Source: an uncultured Cryptobacterium sp. (lineage in GTDB: Bacteria; Actinomycetota; Coriobacteriia; Coriobacteriales; Eggerthellaceae). From it: a DNA stretch of 5,052 bases. The stretch is taken from positions 1 to 5,052 of the forward strand of contig CATYOF010000022.1 of NCBI GenBank assembly GCA_958410215.1, given 5' to 3'. This document shows, piece by piece, positions 1-4,987 of the stretch (its first letter is position 1; each line of letters begins with the position of its first letter). Under the pieces are notes generated by a model that did not search any database, was not told the DNA's origin, and saw only the letters and a list, made by a program, of their open reading frames with translations. Position numbers and translations under genes: made by a program.

Positions 1-297
1 GGAGCCCGATCCTAAGCCAAACTTTGATCCAAGGGTAGGACCCGAAGTGGAAAAACTTGGTTTTACCACGCTTGGTTTACTGCCAGCCTTCATGCCTGTT
101 TTAACGCTATGTTTGCCCGCACGTTTGCCCGAGCTAACCACAGAGCGACCACCATTAAATGTTCTACCTGCAGTTTTGTTTGCTTGCTTAAAAACACTGC
201 TTTTGGTAGATGCATGTGCAGAAGAGCGTGCTCTATGGGAATTTCGTGAGGGGCGGGGTGTTTTTCCTGGTATGTTTTGCCTGCGGTTAGTTGGCAC
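1..297 (-). CDS. Partial gene of unknown function with a very basic, acid-free N-terminal region
   Basis: Reading leftward from a GTG at 297-295, the frame stays open for 99 codons to the window edge, so the C-terminal part is missing. An AGGAG ribosome binding site lies 5 bases before the GTG, and an in-frame TGA lies five codons upstream of it, so GTG is the only standard start. The protein begins MPTNRRQNIPGKTPRPSRN. The 99 residues hold 9 Arg, 11 Lys, 3 His and 19 Ser, and no Asp or Glu at all; Gly, Thr and Pro are also common. Lys recurs at every fourth position from 58 to 74. No signal peptide or membrane helix is visible in this part. It looks like a disordered, positively charged N-terminal extension, perhaps binding nucleic acid or lying on the inner membrane face ahead of a domain outside the window; this is inference. 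I do not recognise the family. The gene is divergent from the response regulator. Confidence 0.7.
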   Translation of the reverse strand, partial: MPTNRRQNIPGKTPRPSRNSHRARSSAHASTKSSVFKQANKTAGRTFNGGRSVVSSGKRAGKHSVKTGMKAGSKPSVVKPSFSTSGPTLGSKFGLGSGS

Positions 298-302
298 GAT
301 AA

Positions 303-307
303 CTCCT
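303..307 (-). promoter_or_regulatory. Ribosome binding site deciding a GTG start
   Basis: On the minus strand AGGAG is followed after 5 bases by GTG at 297-295. The in-frame stop TGA just upstream (312-310) leaves no other standard start codon in this frame, so this site fixes the start of the partial leftward gene. Confidence 0.65.
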
Positions 308-352
308 GGTCAAAGGTACAATATATGATGGTTTATATAAGTAAAACTGGCT

Positions 353-408
353 TATCATTGTGACAGTTGGGTTTCGTTTCGGGTAGTCAAAATATCAATT
401 GTTACAAT
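353..408. repeat. Two near-identical TATCA(A)TTGTKACA elements, the second containing an ATTGT-T-ACAAT palindrome
   Basis: TATCATTGTGACA at 353-365 and TATCAATTGTTACA at 393-406 differ by one inserted base and one substitution, and their starts are 40 bases apart. The second copy continues into a perfect 5-1-5 inverted repeat at 398-408. The pair lies between the two divergent genes, where an operator would be expected. A 40-base spacing is close to four helical turns, so two dimers could sit on the same face of the DNA; that is inference. The same TGTTACA core appears in a longer palindrome upstream of purC at 3134-3148. Confidence 0.4.
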
Positions 409-434
409 AAAAACGAAAGCTTATAGGCTTATTC

Positions 435-450
435 TTTTGGCTAACCAAAA
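435..450. other. AT-rich hairpin TTTTGG-ctaa-CCAAAA
   Basis: A perfect 6-bp inverted repeat with a 4-base loop lies in the middle of the divergent intergenic region. The stem is too AT-rich and lacks a downstream T run in the rightward direction, so I do not call it a terminator. A related segment with CCAAAAG recurs about 35 bases downstream (473-489). It could be a protein binding site or have no role. Confidence 0.3.
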
Positions 451-618
451 AGTTATTTCCATACTTCTGAAAGGTTAAACCAAAAGATTGCTCAAAGGTA
501 TGCCAAGCTGTCCTTGTATACTTTTGAAATAATTATGCGTCAGATGCGCAATTTGTGTCTGATATCAAGACAAGAGCCAAGAAAATGCGTAGCATAGCAA
601 GTAGATGTAGTGCCTAAC

Positions 619-624
619 AGGAGG
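619..624 (+). promoter_or_regulatory. Consensus ribosome binding site of the response regulator
   Basis: AGGAGG, extending to AGGAGGT, sits 6 bases before the ATG at 631. A GTG in the same frame at 610 would place this site inside the coding region and has no ribosome binding site of its own, so the ATG at 631 is the start. Confidence 0.85.
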
Positions 625-630
625 TACCGT

Positions 631-1353
631 ATGACTTCGAATAACAACGAAAATACTCGTCGAATTCTATTAGTTGAAGACGAAAAGGCTATTCGCGATG
701 CGGTAGCAGCATATTTGGAACGTGAAAATTATTGGGTTACCGCTGTAGGTGATGGCCAAGAAGCGCTAGAGGAATTCTCTAAGCATCATTTTGATCTGGT
801 GATTTTGGACTTAATGCTTCCCCGTGTTCCGGGTGAACGGGTATGTAGGGTAATTCGCGACAATTCCAGCACACCTATTATTATGCTTACCGCAAAGGGC
901 GAAGTTGAAGATCGTATTATTGGTCTTGAGCTTGGCGCGGACGACTATCTTATTAAGCCTTTTAGTCCTCGCGAATTGGTTGCGCGTGTACGTGCCTTGC
1001 TTCGTCGTGTTCATTCCGATGTTGAACCACAGCGTGAGGTTATGGACTTTGGTGAACTTACTATCGATATTTCGGGGCACAAGGTATTGGTTAATGGCGA
1101 AGAAGTAGATCTTACCGCCAGCGAATTCAAGTTGCTTACCACGTTGTGCCGTTATCCCGGTCGTGTTTATTCGCGCATGGAATTAGTGGAAAAGGTATTG
1201 GGATACGACTTTGAAGGCTACGAACGTACGATAGACTCGCATGTAAAGAACTTGCGTGCAAAAATTGGTGACAACCCACGCAATCCTAAGTGGCTTCATA
1301 CCGTACATGGTGTAGGTTATCGTTTCGAAGATCCCACGAAGGCAAACCAGTAA
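631..1353 (+). CDS. OmpR/PhoB-family DNA-binding response regulator
   Basis: This 240-residue protein is the usual length for the family. Residues 10-126 form a receiver domain: acidic pocket E16-D17, phosphoacceptor D60 in the LVILDLMLP strand, T87 in MLTAK, Y106, and K109 in the LIKPF motif. After a short linker, residues about 138-234 form a winged-helix effector domain, with the family hallmarks DLTASEFKLL, the recognition-helix region GYERTIDSHVKNLRAKIGD and the closing hairpin HGVGYRFE. All key residues are present, so it should accept phosphate from the downstream kinase and bind tandem DNA half-sites as a dimer. It acts in the cytoplasm as a transcription factor. The ATG at 631 is chosen over the GTG at 610 because of the AGGAGG just before it. 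The C-terminal sequence is typical of BaeR-like and many Gram-positive regulators, but the exact ortholog, and so the symbol, cannot be fixed. A repeated TATCA-TTGTKACA element upstream could be an operator. Confidence 0.95.
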   Translation: MTSNNNENTRRILLVEDEKAIRDAVAAYLERENYWVTAVGDGQEALEEFSKHHFDLVILDLMLPRVPGERVCRVIRDNSSTPIIMLTAKGEVEDRIIGLELGADDYLIKPFSPRELVARVRALLRRVHSDVEPQREVMDFGELTIDISGHKVLVNGEEVDLTASEFKLLTTLCRYPGRVYSRMELVEKVLGYDFEGYERTIDSHVKNLRAKIGDNPRNPKWLHTVHGVGYRFEDPTKANQ

Positions 1354-1443
1354 GGCTTCTCACTGTTTCGTATGTTTTTGGAATAGGAGGAGTTCTTACC
1401 CCTCAGAACAAAATACGGTAGGCTACGATTACGTAGTGCACGA

Positions 1444-1469
1444 AAAGCGTCCTGTGTGCAGGGCGCTTT
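1444..1469 (+). terminator. Strong intercistronic hairpin, possible attenuator or weak terminator
   Basis: AAAGCGTCCTG and CAGGGCGCTTT pair over 11 bp, including one G-U pair, around a TGTG loop, followed by GTTG. The stem ends 6 bases before the kinase ribosome binding site at 1476. The T run is short and mostly inside the stem, so full termination is unlikely. Partial termination, a block to RNA decay, or an effect on translation of the kinase are possible. Many operons make more regulator than kinase, and a hairpin here would fit that; this role is inferred. Confidence 0.5.
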
Positions 1470-1475
1470 GTTGAT

Positions 1476-1481
1476 AAGGAG
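1476..1481 (+). promoter_or_regulatory. Ribosome binding site deciding the GTG start of the kinase
   Basis: AAGGAG lies 7 bases before GTG at 1489. The same frame also opens with a GTG at 1456, but that codon sits in the hairpin loop at 1455-1458 and lacks a ribosome binding site, so 1489 is preferred. Confidence 0.8.
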
Positions 1482-1488
1482 CACGCCA

Positions 1489-2997
1489 GTGTTTGCTCGT
1501 AAAAAAACTTCTCACACCGATTCTTCCCAGGAGCTTTCGGAATTTTCTCGGATGGACGAAAAACGGGGCTTTACTATTTCTTTCACCAAGCGCGTTATGC
1601 TGGTTTCTATTGCGGTGTCGCTTATCACTATTGTTTCGGCAGTAGTGGTGCTTTCTGCGGTGTGGAATCAGCATTTTCAATCGTACACTCGCGAAAACGT
1701 ACAGCGAGTAGCCGATGGTACTGCTGCAGCAATCGCAGAAGGCTACGAGCGTTCTCAGGGCGATTGGTACGGAGGTGCTTTATCGGCCGCTGCTTCAACT
1801 TCGGCTTTGTATGATTCAGTGTATTTACAGGTACGGACAAATGATGGCACCATCGTCTACGACGATCGCAGCGATGATGTTTTGGGGCCCGTCGATATAA
1901 AAGAGGACGGATCTAATGTAGCTGCCGCGCCTATTATGGTTCATGGCGAAAAAGTGGGTACGGTGTTGGTGCGTGTTCCTGGTTCAGAAACGCTTCTGAC
2001 CAAATTCGATGAAGATTTCCGCGACAAGTCGTATAACGCCATGATTTTTGCTGCAATCATCGCTCTTATTATTGCTATGGCTATGGGCGCTATTTTTGCG
2101 CGCGCTATCGCTGCTCCTATCAAGAAAATTACCAACGCAGCAAAAGCGCTGAAGGAAGGCGACTATTCTGCTCGAACGGGTATGAGCGGTTCTGACGAAA
2201 TTGCGCGCTTAGGCAATATGTTTGACCTTATGGCAGATTCAGTTGAAACAAACCGTAAATTGGAGCGTCGCTTGGTAACCGACGTGGCTCACGAATTGCG
2301 CACGCCGCTGATGGCAATACAGTCTACGGTTGAAGCTATGATTGATGGGGTGTTTGAGCCTGATGCGGAGCGTTTAGAAACGCTTAATTCGGAAGTTCAG
2401 CGCTTATCGCGCCTGGTTGACGCTTTGCTGAAATTGTCGCGCTTGGAAAGCCGCACCAAGCCTATCGAACAAAAAAAGGTCGATTTAACCGAAATGCTTT
2501 CTGCGGTGGTGCAAACTCATCAGGCTTACATTCACGATGCGGGATTGAATCTGGAATTTGAATACGATCCTCATGTATACGTGTTTGGTGATGCCGATTT
2601 GCTGCGTCAAGCTACCGCAAACTTAATTTCGAATGCGGTGCGCTATACCCCTGAAGGAGGCACCATTACCATCATGGCGCGCAAGGGCGACTTGATGGGA
2701 CAAATCGTGGTGAAGGATACCGGTATTGGTTTAACCCCTGAAGAGGCAAAAATGGTATTTCAGCGTTTCTGGCGTGCCGATTCAGGAAGGGCTCGTGCGA
2801 CGGGTGGTTTAGGAATTGGTCTTTCGGTGGTGAAGGAAATTGTGGACCAACACAACGGTTGGGTTCGTGTTGAAGGCAGGCCAAACGAAGGAGCCTGTTT
2901 CACCATTTATATTCCGCTGTATTCGGAAAACTCACGCAAACGCAACACGAAGCGCAACAGCAAACAAAATAACAGCAAGCAAAATAGCAACAGGTAA
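1489..2997 (+). CDS. Membrane-bound sensor histidine kinase
   Basis: The 502-residue kinase has a short cytoplasmic N-terminus, membrane helix 1 (about 36-58), an extracytoplasmic sensor region (about 60-184), membrane helix 2 (about 185-206), a HAMP domain (about 205-258, with P210 and D236-E237), and the dimerisation and phosphoacceptor helix with H268 in DVAHELRTPL. The ATP-binding domain shows the N box (N382 in NLISNAVRYTP), G1 box (D410-T-G-I-G414), F box (F427) and G2 box (G440-L-G-I-G444). All catalytic residues are present, so it should autophosphorylate at H268 and pass phosphate to D60 of the upstream regulator. The sensor region has strands such as SVYLQVRTNDGTIVYDD and could be a Cache/PDC-like fold, which is inference; the signal is unknown. 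An extra tail after residue 480 is rich in Lys, Arg, Asn and Ser, has no acidic residues, and contains NSKQN twice in tandem. The start GTG follows AAGGAG by 7 bases. Confidence 0.94.
   Translation: MFARKKTSHTDSSQELSEFSRMDEKRGFTISFTKRVMLVSIAVSLITIVSAVVVLSAVWNQHFQSYTRENVQRVADGTAAAIAEGYERSQGDWYGGALSAAASTSALYDSVYLQVRTNDGTIVYDDRSDDVLGPVDIKEDGSNVAAAPIMVHGEKVGTVLVRVPGSETLLTKFDEDFRDKSYNAMIFAAIIALIIAMAMGAIFARAIAAPIKKITNAAKALKEGDYSARTGMSGSDEIARLGNMFDLMADSVETNRKLERRLVTDVAHELRTPLMAIQSTVEAMIDGVFEPDAERLETLNSEVQRLSRLVDALLKLSRLESRTKPIEQKKVDLTEMLSAVVQTHQAYIHDAGLNLEFEYDPHVYVFGDADLLRQATANLISNAVRYTPEGGTITIMARKGDLMGQIVVKDTGIGLTPEEAKMVFQRFWRADSGRARATGGLGIGLSVVKEIVDQHNGWVRVEGRPNEGACFTIYIPLYSENSRKRNTKRNSKQNNSKQNSNR
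2956..2985 (+). repeat. Two tandem 15-bp copies in the 3' end of the kinase gene
   Basis: AACAGCAAACAAAAT (2956-2970) is followed directly by AACAGCAAGCAAAAT (2971-2985), differing at one base, a silent AAA/AAG lysine change. The unit is in frame and encodes NSKQN twice (residues 490-499). The preceding codons for KRNTKRN look like more diverged relatives of the same unit. Being a multiple of three, the unit could gain or lose copies without breaking the frame. Confidence 0.8.
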
Positions 2998-3133
2998 ACA
3001 TCAGCTGAGGTGCGTAAGGATAAAATGCAGCAGGGAAATACGAGGGCGTAAAATTTACGAAAGATTTGCGTGAATATGTCGCTAGATGGAGCGGCAAGTA
3101 AGATACTTTCTGCTTTTTCGTGCACGGCGTTGG

Positions 3134-3148
3134 ATTATGTTACATAAT
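3134..3148. promoter_or_regulatory. 15-base palindrome overlapping a likely purC promoter
   Basis: ATTATGT-T-ACATAAT is a perfect 7-1-7 inverted repeat ending 37 bases before the purC ATG. Its right arm contains CATAAT (3143-3148), a 5/6 match to a -10 box, which would put the transcript start near 3155 and give a leader of about 30 bases. No good -35 box is visible at the right distance. A second candidate, TATATT at 3160-3165, would start RNA inside the ribosome binding site and is less likely. A palindrome over a -10 box is the typical place for a repressor site. Its TGTTACA core also occurs at 400-406. Confidence 0.45.
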
Positions 3149-3185
3149 AGGAACTTGCGTATATTCACTTTAAGGAAGGACCATC

Positions 3186-4061
3186 ATGGCTGGAATCGAC
3201 ATCAAGCCCGATGCACAGGGTAAGGTGCGCGACCTGTACGACCTGGGAGACAAGCTTCTTCTGGTGGCGTCCGATCGCATTTCTGCATTCGACTATATTC
3301 TGGAAGACGAAATTCCCTATAAAGGGCAGGTACTCACGCAGCTTTCTTGCTTCTGGTTTGATCTGCTCTCCGACGTGGTAGACAACCATCTTATTTCTGC
3401 TGATGTGGCAGATTTGCCTGAGCAGTTTAAGCCCTATGCGGACTATTTAGCGGGCCGTTTCATGCTGGTAAAGAAGGCCAACATGTTCCCTGTTGAGTGC
3501 ATCGTTCGCGGTTATTTAACTGGTTCTGGTTTGAAGGACTATCAGGCAACGGGTTCAGTTTGCGGCATTCAGCTTCCTGAAGGATTGGTGAATTCTTCCA
3601 AATTGCCTGAAGCTATTTTCACTCCTTCTACGAAGGCTGAAATTGGCGATCACGACGAAAATATTAGCTTTGCTCGTTGCGAGGAACTTATCGGCGCAGA
3701 AAATGCTGCTGCTATTCGCGATTTAACGTTGGCAGTTTACAATCGCGCTGCCGATCATGCGCGTGAGCGCGGCATTATTATTGCAGACACCAAGTTCGAA
3801 TTCGGCGTTGTTGATGACAAGATCATCTTGGGCGATGAGGTGTTAACACCTGACTCTTCGCGTTTCTGGGCTGCTGATACCTATAAGGTTGGTGAAGAAC
3901 AGCCAAGCTTCGACAAGCAGTTCGTACGTAATTGGCTCAACGCTAATTGGGATCGTACGGGCAATCCACCACGTCTCCCTGAAGATGTTATTAAGAAGAC
4001 TACTGAAAAGTACATTCAGGCATACGAAAAAATTACAGGTAAGGCATTTGTCGCTCAGTAA
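3186..4061 (+). CDS. purC: Phosphoribosylaminoimidazole-succinocarboxamide synthase (SAICAR synthetase)
   Basis: The enzyme joins CAIR and L-aspartate using ATP to give SAICAR, a middle step of de novo purine synthesis in the cytoplasm. At 291 residues it matches the longer form of the family, related to yeast Ade1, rather than the roughly 240-residue form of E. coli and Bacillus. The N-terminus has the nucleotide-binding KVRDLYDLGDKLLLVASDR (13-31) followed by ISAFDYIL. The first family signature is seen at PVECIVRGYLTGSG (102-115, with E104 and R108), and the second at DTKFEFG (201-207). The end TPDSSRFW is also characteristic. The ATG follows AGGAAGGA (3173-3180) by 5 bases. There is no other purine gene in the window, so it stands apart from a pur cluster here. 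The 188-base gap upstream and the palindrome at 3134-3148 suggest its own promoter. The membrane protein gene 89 bases downstream may share its transcript. Confidence 0.97.
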   Translation: MAGIDIKPDAQGKVRDLYDLGDKLLLVASDRISAFDYILEDEIPYKGQVLTQLSCFWFDLLSDVVDNHLISADVADLPEQFKPYADYLAGRFMLVKKANMFPVECIVRGYLTGSGLKDYQATGSVCGIQLPEGLVNSSKLPEAIFTPSTKAEIGDHDENISFARCEELIGAENAAAIRDLTLAVYNRAADHARERGIIIADTKFEFGVVDDKIILGDEVLTPDSSRFWAADTYKVGEEQPSFDKQFVRNWLNANWDRTGNPPRLPEDVIKKTTEKYIQAYEKITGKAFVAQ

Positions 4062-4070
4062 GGTAGCGTG

Positions 4071-4124
4071 TCAAGCGTGGAGCGGTGCTTCGCTTCACTT
4101 ATCGGCTTGATAGCAGTTCCTGCT
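4071..4124 (+). other. Structured spacer after purC: bulged stem plus small hairpin
   Basis: TCAAGCGTGGAGCG (4071-4084) can pair with CGCTTCAC (4091-4098) and, after a 6-base bulge, with GCTTGA (4105-4110), giving 14 pairs including one G-U around a 6-base loop. A second hairpin, AGCAG-ttc-CTGCT (4112-4124), follows at once. Neither is followed by a T run, so this does not look like an intrinsic terminator. It sits between purC and the ribosome binding site of the next gene (4137-4142) and may act as an RNA-stability or processing element; that is inference. Confidence 0.45.
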
Positions 4125-4150
4125 TTGCGACCTGGCAAGGAGTTTAAGGG

Positions 4151-4681
4151 ATGAGTCAACGAAACCCCATGAATCAGCGCTATACCGGCGATCATAAGGG
4201 AGGATCTACACGTAAAAGCGCCGCTTCAGCAAAACCAGTTTCACGAGCAGCGTCTTCTGTTCGTTTGGAATCGGATAAGCCTCAAAAGAAGGGCTTGTTT
4301 GCGAAGCGCACCCCGGAAGAAAAGCAGGAACACAGGGCAGAACGTAAGCAGGAAGCCCATGAGAACAAGGAAGAATGCAAGACGGGTCGTGCCCGCCTTC
4401 GCGCTATTCAGCGTTATGTACCTGATACACCTCAGTTCAAGGCATTGAATCGCAAGCGCATTATGTATTCCGCGATCGGCTTGGGCGGCATGGTAGTTGC
4501 TATTATTCTTTCGCTGATTATGCCTACGGTTCAGATTGTTCCTATTGTGATCATGATCGTAGCGTGGATTTTCTTCTTTATCAGCGTGCGTATTGACTCC
4601 AAGCAGTTGCGCCCTATGCGCCAAGAAGCTTATGAGAGGGCAGAGCGTAAGGCTGCTAAGCAATCAAAGAAAAAGCAATAG
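4151..4681 (+). CDS. Conserved-looking two-helix membrane protein with a charged N-terminus
   Basis: The product is 176 residues long. Residues 1-50 are polar, basic and probably disordered (beginning MSQRNPMNQRYTGDHKGG), residues 54-76 are densely charged and likely helical (TPEEKQEHRAERKQEAHENKE would fit a short coiled coil), and two hydrophobic helices follow at about 104-124 and 128-147, separated by a tight turn with proline P125. The tail from 148 is again highly basic and ends in QSKKKQ. Positive residues flank both helices, which predicts a hairpin with both ends in the cytoplasm. The layout resembles actinobacterial DUF3043 proteins, but I cannot confirm membership and the function is unknown. 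The ATG lies 8 bases after AAGGAG (4137-4142). It follows purC by 89 bases and is closed by the terminator at 4718-4765, so the two may be co-transcribed. I am confident that it is a real gene, not of its role. Confidence 0.88.
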   Translation: MSQRNPMNQRYTGDHKGGSTRKSAASAKPVSRAASSVRLESDKPQKKGLFAKRTPEEKQEHRAERKQEAHENKEECKTGRARLRAIQRYVPDTPQFKALNRKRIMYSAIGLGGMVVAIILSLIMPTVQIVPIVIMIVAWIFFFISVRIDSKQLRPMRQEAYERAERKAAKQSKKKQ

Positions 4682-4717
4682 GGCAAGAAGGAAAATCGGG
4701 ATCAACAAGTAAAACCG

Positions 4718-4765
4718 ACCACCCCTTGGGAGACTGAATATATCAGTTCAACTTGGGGTGGTTTT
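4718..4765 (+). terminator. Rho-independent terminator with a nested hairpin
   Basis: ACCACCCC (4718-4725) pairs with GGGGTGGT (4755-4762), an 8-bp GC-rich stem that can extend with TTG (4726-4728) and CAA (4749-4751). An inner hairpin ACTGA/TCAGT (4733-4737 with 4743-4747) closes the loop. The stem runs into TTTT and then a T-rich stretch. It begins 36 bases after the stop of the membrane protein gene and ends that transcript. An AAAA run on the left (4711-4714) gives some chance of action in the leftward direction too. Confidence 0.88.
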
Positions 4766-4768
4766 GTA

Positions 4769-4987
4769 TTGTTTCGGTTGCTAATCCGAGTCTGGTCTTG
4801 CATGCTTATAGGGTTAATGGTTATTAACCCAGCTTATACCTACATGCTGGGTCTCGCTTTAAGTGCCTGCATGTTTACATATCTACGTGCCGAATTCGGA
4901 CCCAAAACAAATCAAAAAATAAAATCGTACGTTTCAGAGGTCATTTTTGGCAAAAAACTAGCTTATCGGGTTCCGTTTCTTAGTTAA
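4769..4987 (+). CDS. Weak 72-codon hydrophobic reading frame, possible remnant or chance ORF
   Basis: The longest version begins with a TTG at 4769, right after the terminator T run, with no ribosome binding site. In-frame ATGs at 4802 and 4817 also lack a proper site; only a weak AGGG precedes the second. The translation has two hydrophobic stretches within residues 4-40, then a polar, lysine-containing part ending in YRVPFLS. It could encode a small membrane protein, be a decayed fragment of a larger one, or be chance. A perfect inverted repeat (4811-4830) falls across its start. I recognise no family. Nothing better is seen on either strand between 4766 and 5052. Confidence 0.25.
   Translation: MFRLLIRVWSCMLIGLMVINPAYTYMLGLALSACMFTYLRAEFGPKTNQKIKSYVSEVIFGKKLAYRVPFLS
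4804..4838. repeat. Perfect 8-bp inverted repeat flanked by 7-bp direct repeats
   Basis: GGGTTAAT-ggtt-ATTAACCC (4811-4830) is a perfect 20-base inverted repeat. It is bordered by GCTTATA on the left (4804-4810) and by A plus GCTTATA on the right (4832-4838). The arms are moderately AT-rich with no T run after them, so it is not a good terminator. It could be a binding site for a dimeric protein, or the scar of a small insertion with target duplication; both are inferences. Confidence 0.5.

Larger units (their letters stand above)
298..630. other. Divergent intergenic region between the leftward gene and the response regulator
   Basis: This AT-rich stretch of 333 bases has no credible gene on either strand and must hold the promoters of two divergent genes. 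No textbook promoter is present. The best single boxes for rightward transcription are TATACT at 517-522, which has no good -35 at 16-18 bases, and TTGAAA at 524-529, whose matching -10 is poor. For leftward transcription, AT-rich stretches near 318-342 could supply a -10. The region also holds a near-direct repeat with a small palindrome (353-408) and an AT-rich hairpin (435-450). If the regulator is transcribed from near 517-530, its leader would be about 100 bases long. Confidence 0.5.
1354..1488 (+). other. Structured spacer between regulator and kinase genes
   Basis: The 135 bases between the two partner genes are unusually long for such a pair. They hold a strong ribosome-binding-like AGGAGGAG at 1385-1392 with no ATG, GTG or TTG in the next 15 bases; a weak GTTCT/AGAAC stem (1392-1396 with 1405-1409); a 5-bp hairpin CTACG-atta-CGTAG (1423-1436); and a strong hairpin at 1444-1469. 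No internal promoter is obvious, so the kinase is probably transcribed together with the regulator. Confidence 0.55.

Noticed and set aside
47..328. A rightward 93-codon frame over the left edge
   Set aside because: It is antisense to the GTG-started leftward gene, which has a good ribosome binding site. The rightward frame begins with GTG and has no such site, and its hydrophobic look mirrors the basic codons on the other strand.
610..630. A GTG at 610 as the start of the response regulator
   Set aside because: It has no ribosome binding site, and it would put the AGGAGG at 619-624 inside the gene; the ATG at 631 is ideally placed.
3016..3051. An 8-codon leader peptide (MQQGNTRA) with AAGGA before its ATG at 3025, ending in a CGTAAA-A-TTTACG palindrome (3047-3059)
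   Set aside because: It is very short, the site spacing is only 4 bases, the codons show no purine-linked pattern such as a run of one amino acid, and it lies upstream of the likely purC promoter.
3094..3118. A possible terminator after the kinase, AAGTA-aga-TACTT followed by a T run
   Set aside because: The uninterrupted stem is only 5 bp and AT-rich, and a bulge of three bases is needed to extend it. It could give weak termination but is not strong enough to call.
3070..3168. A distant inverted repeat, GTGAATAT (3070-3077) with ATATTCAC (3161-3168), next to the purC ribosome binding site
   Set aside because: An 8-bp match over 83 bases is not surprising, and the left arm would not be in a transcript starting near 3155. 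It could matter only for read-through RNA from the kinase.
4241..4663. A leftward 140-codon frame opposite the membrane protein gene
   Set aside because: It has no ribosome binding site and its composition is typical of an antisense shadow; the rightward gene has a good site, sensible helices and a terminator.
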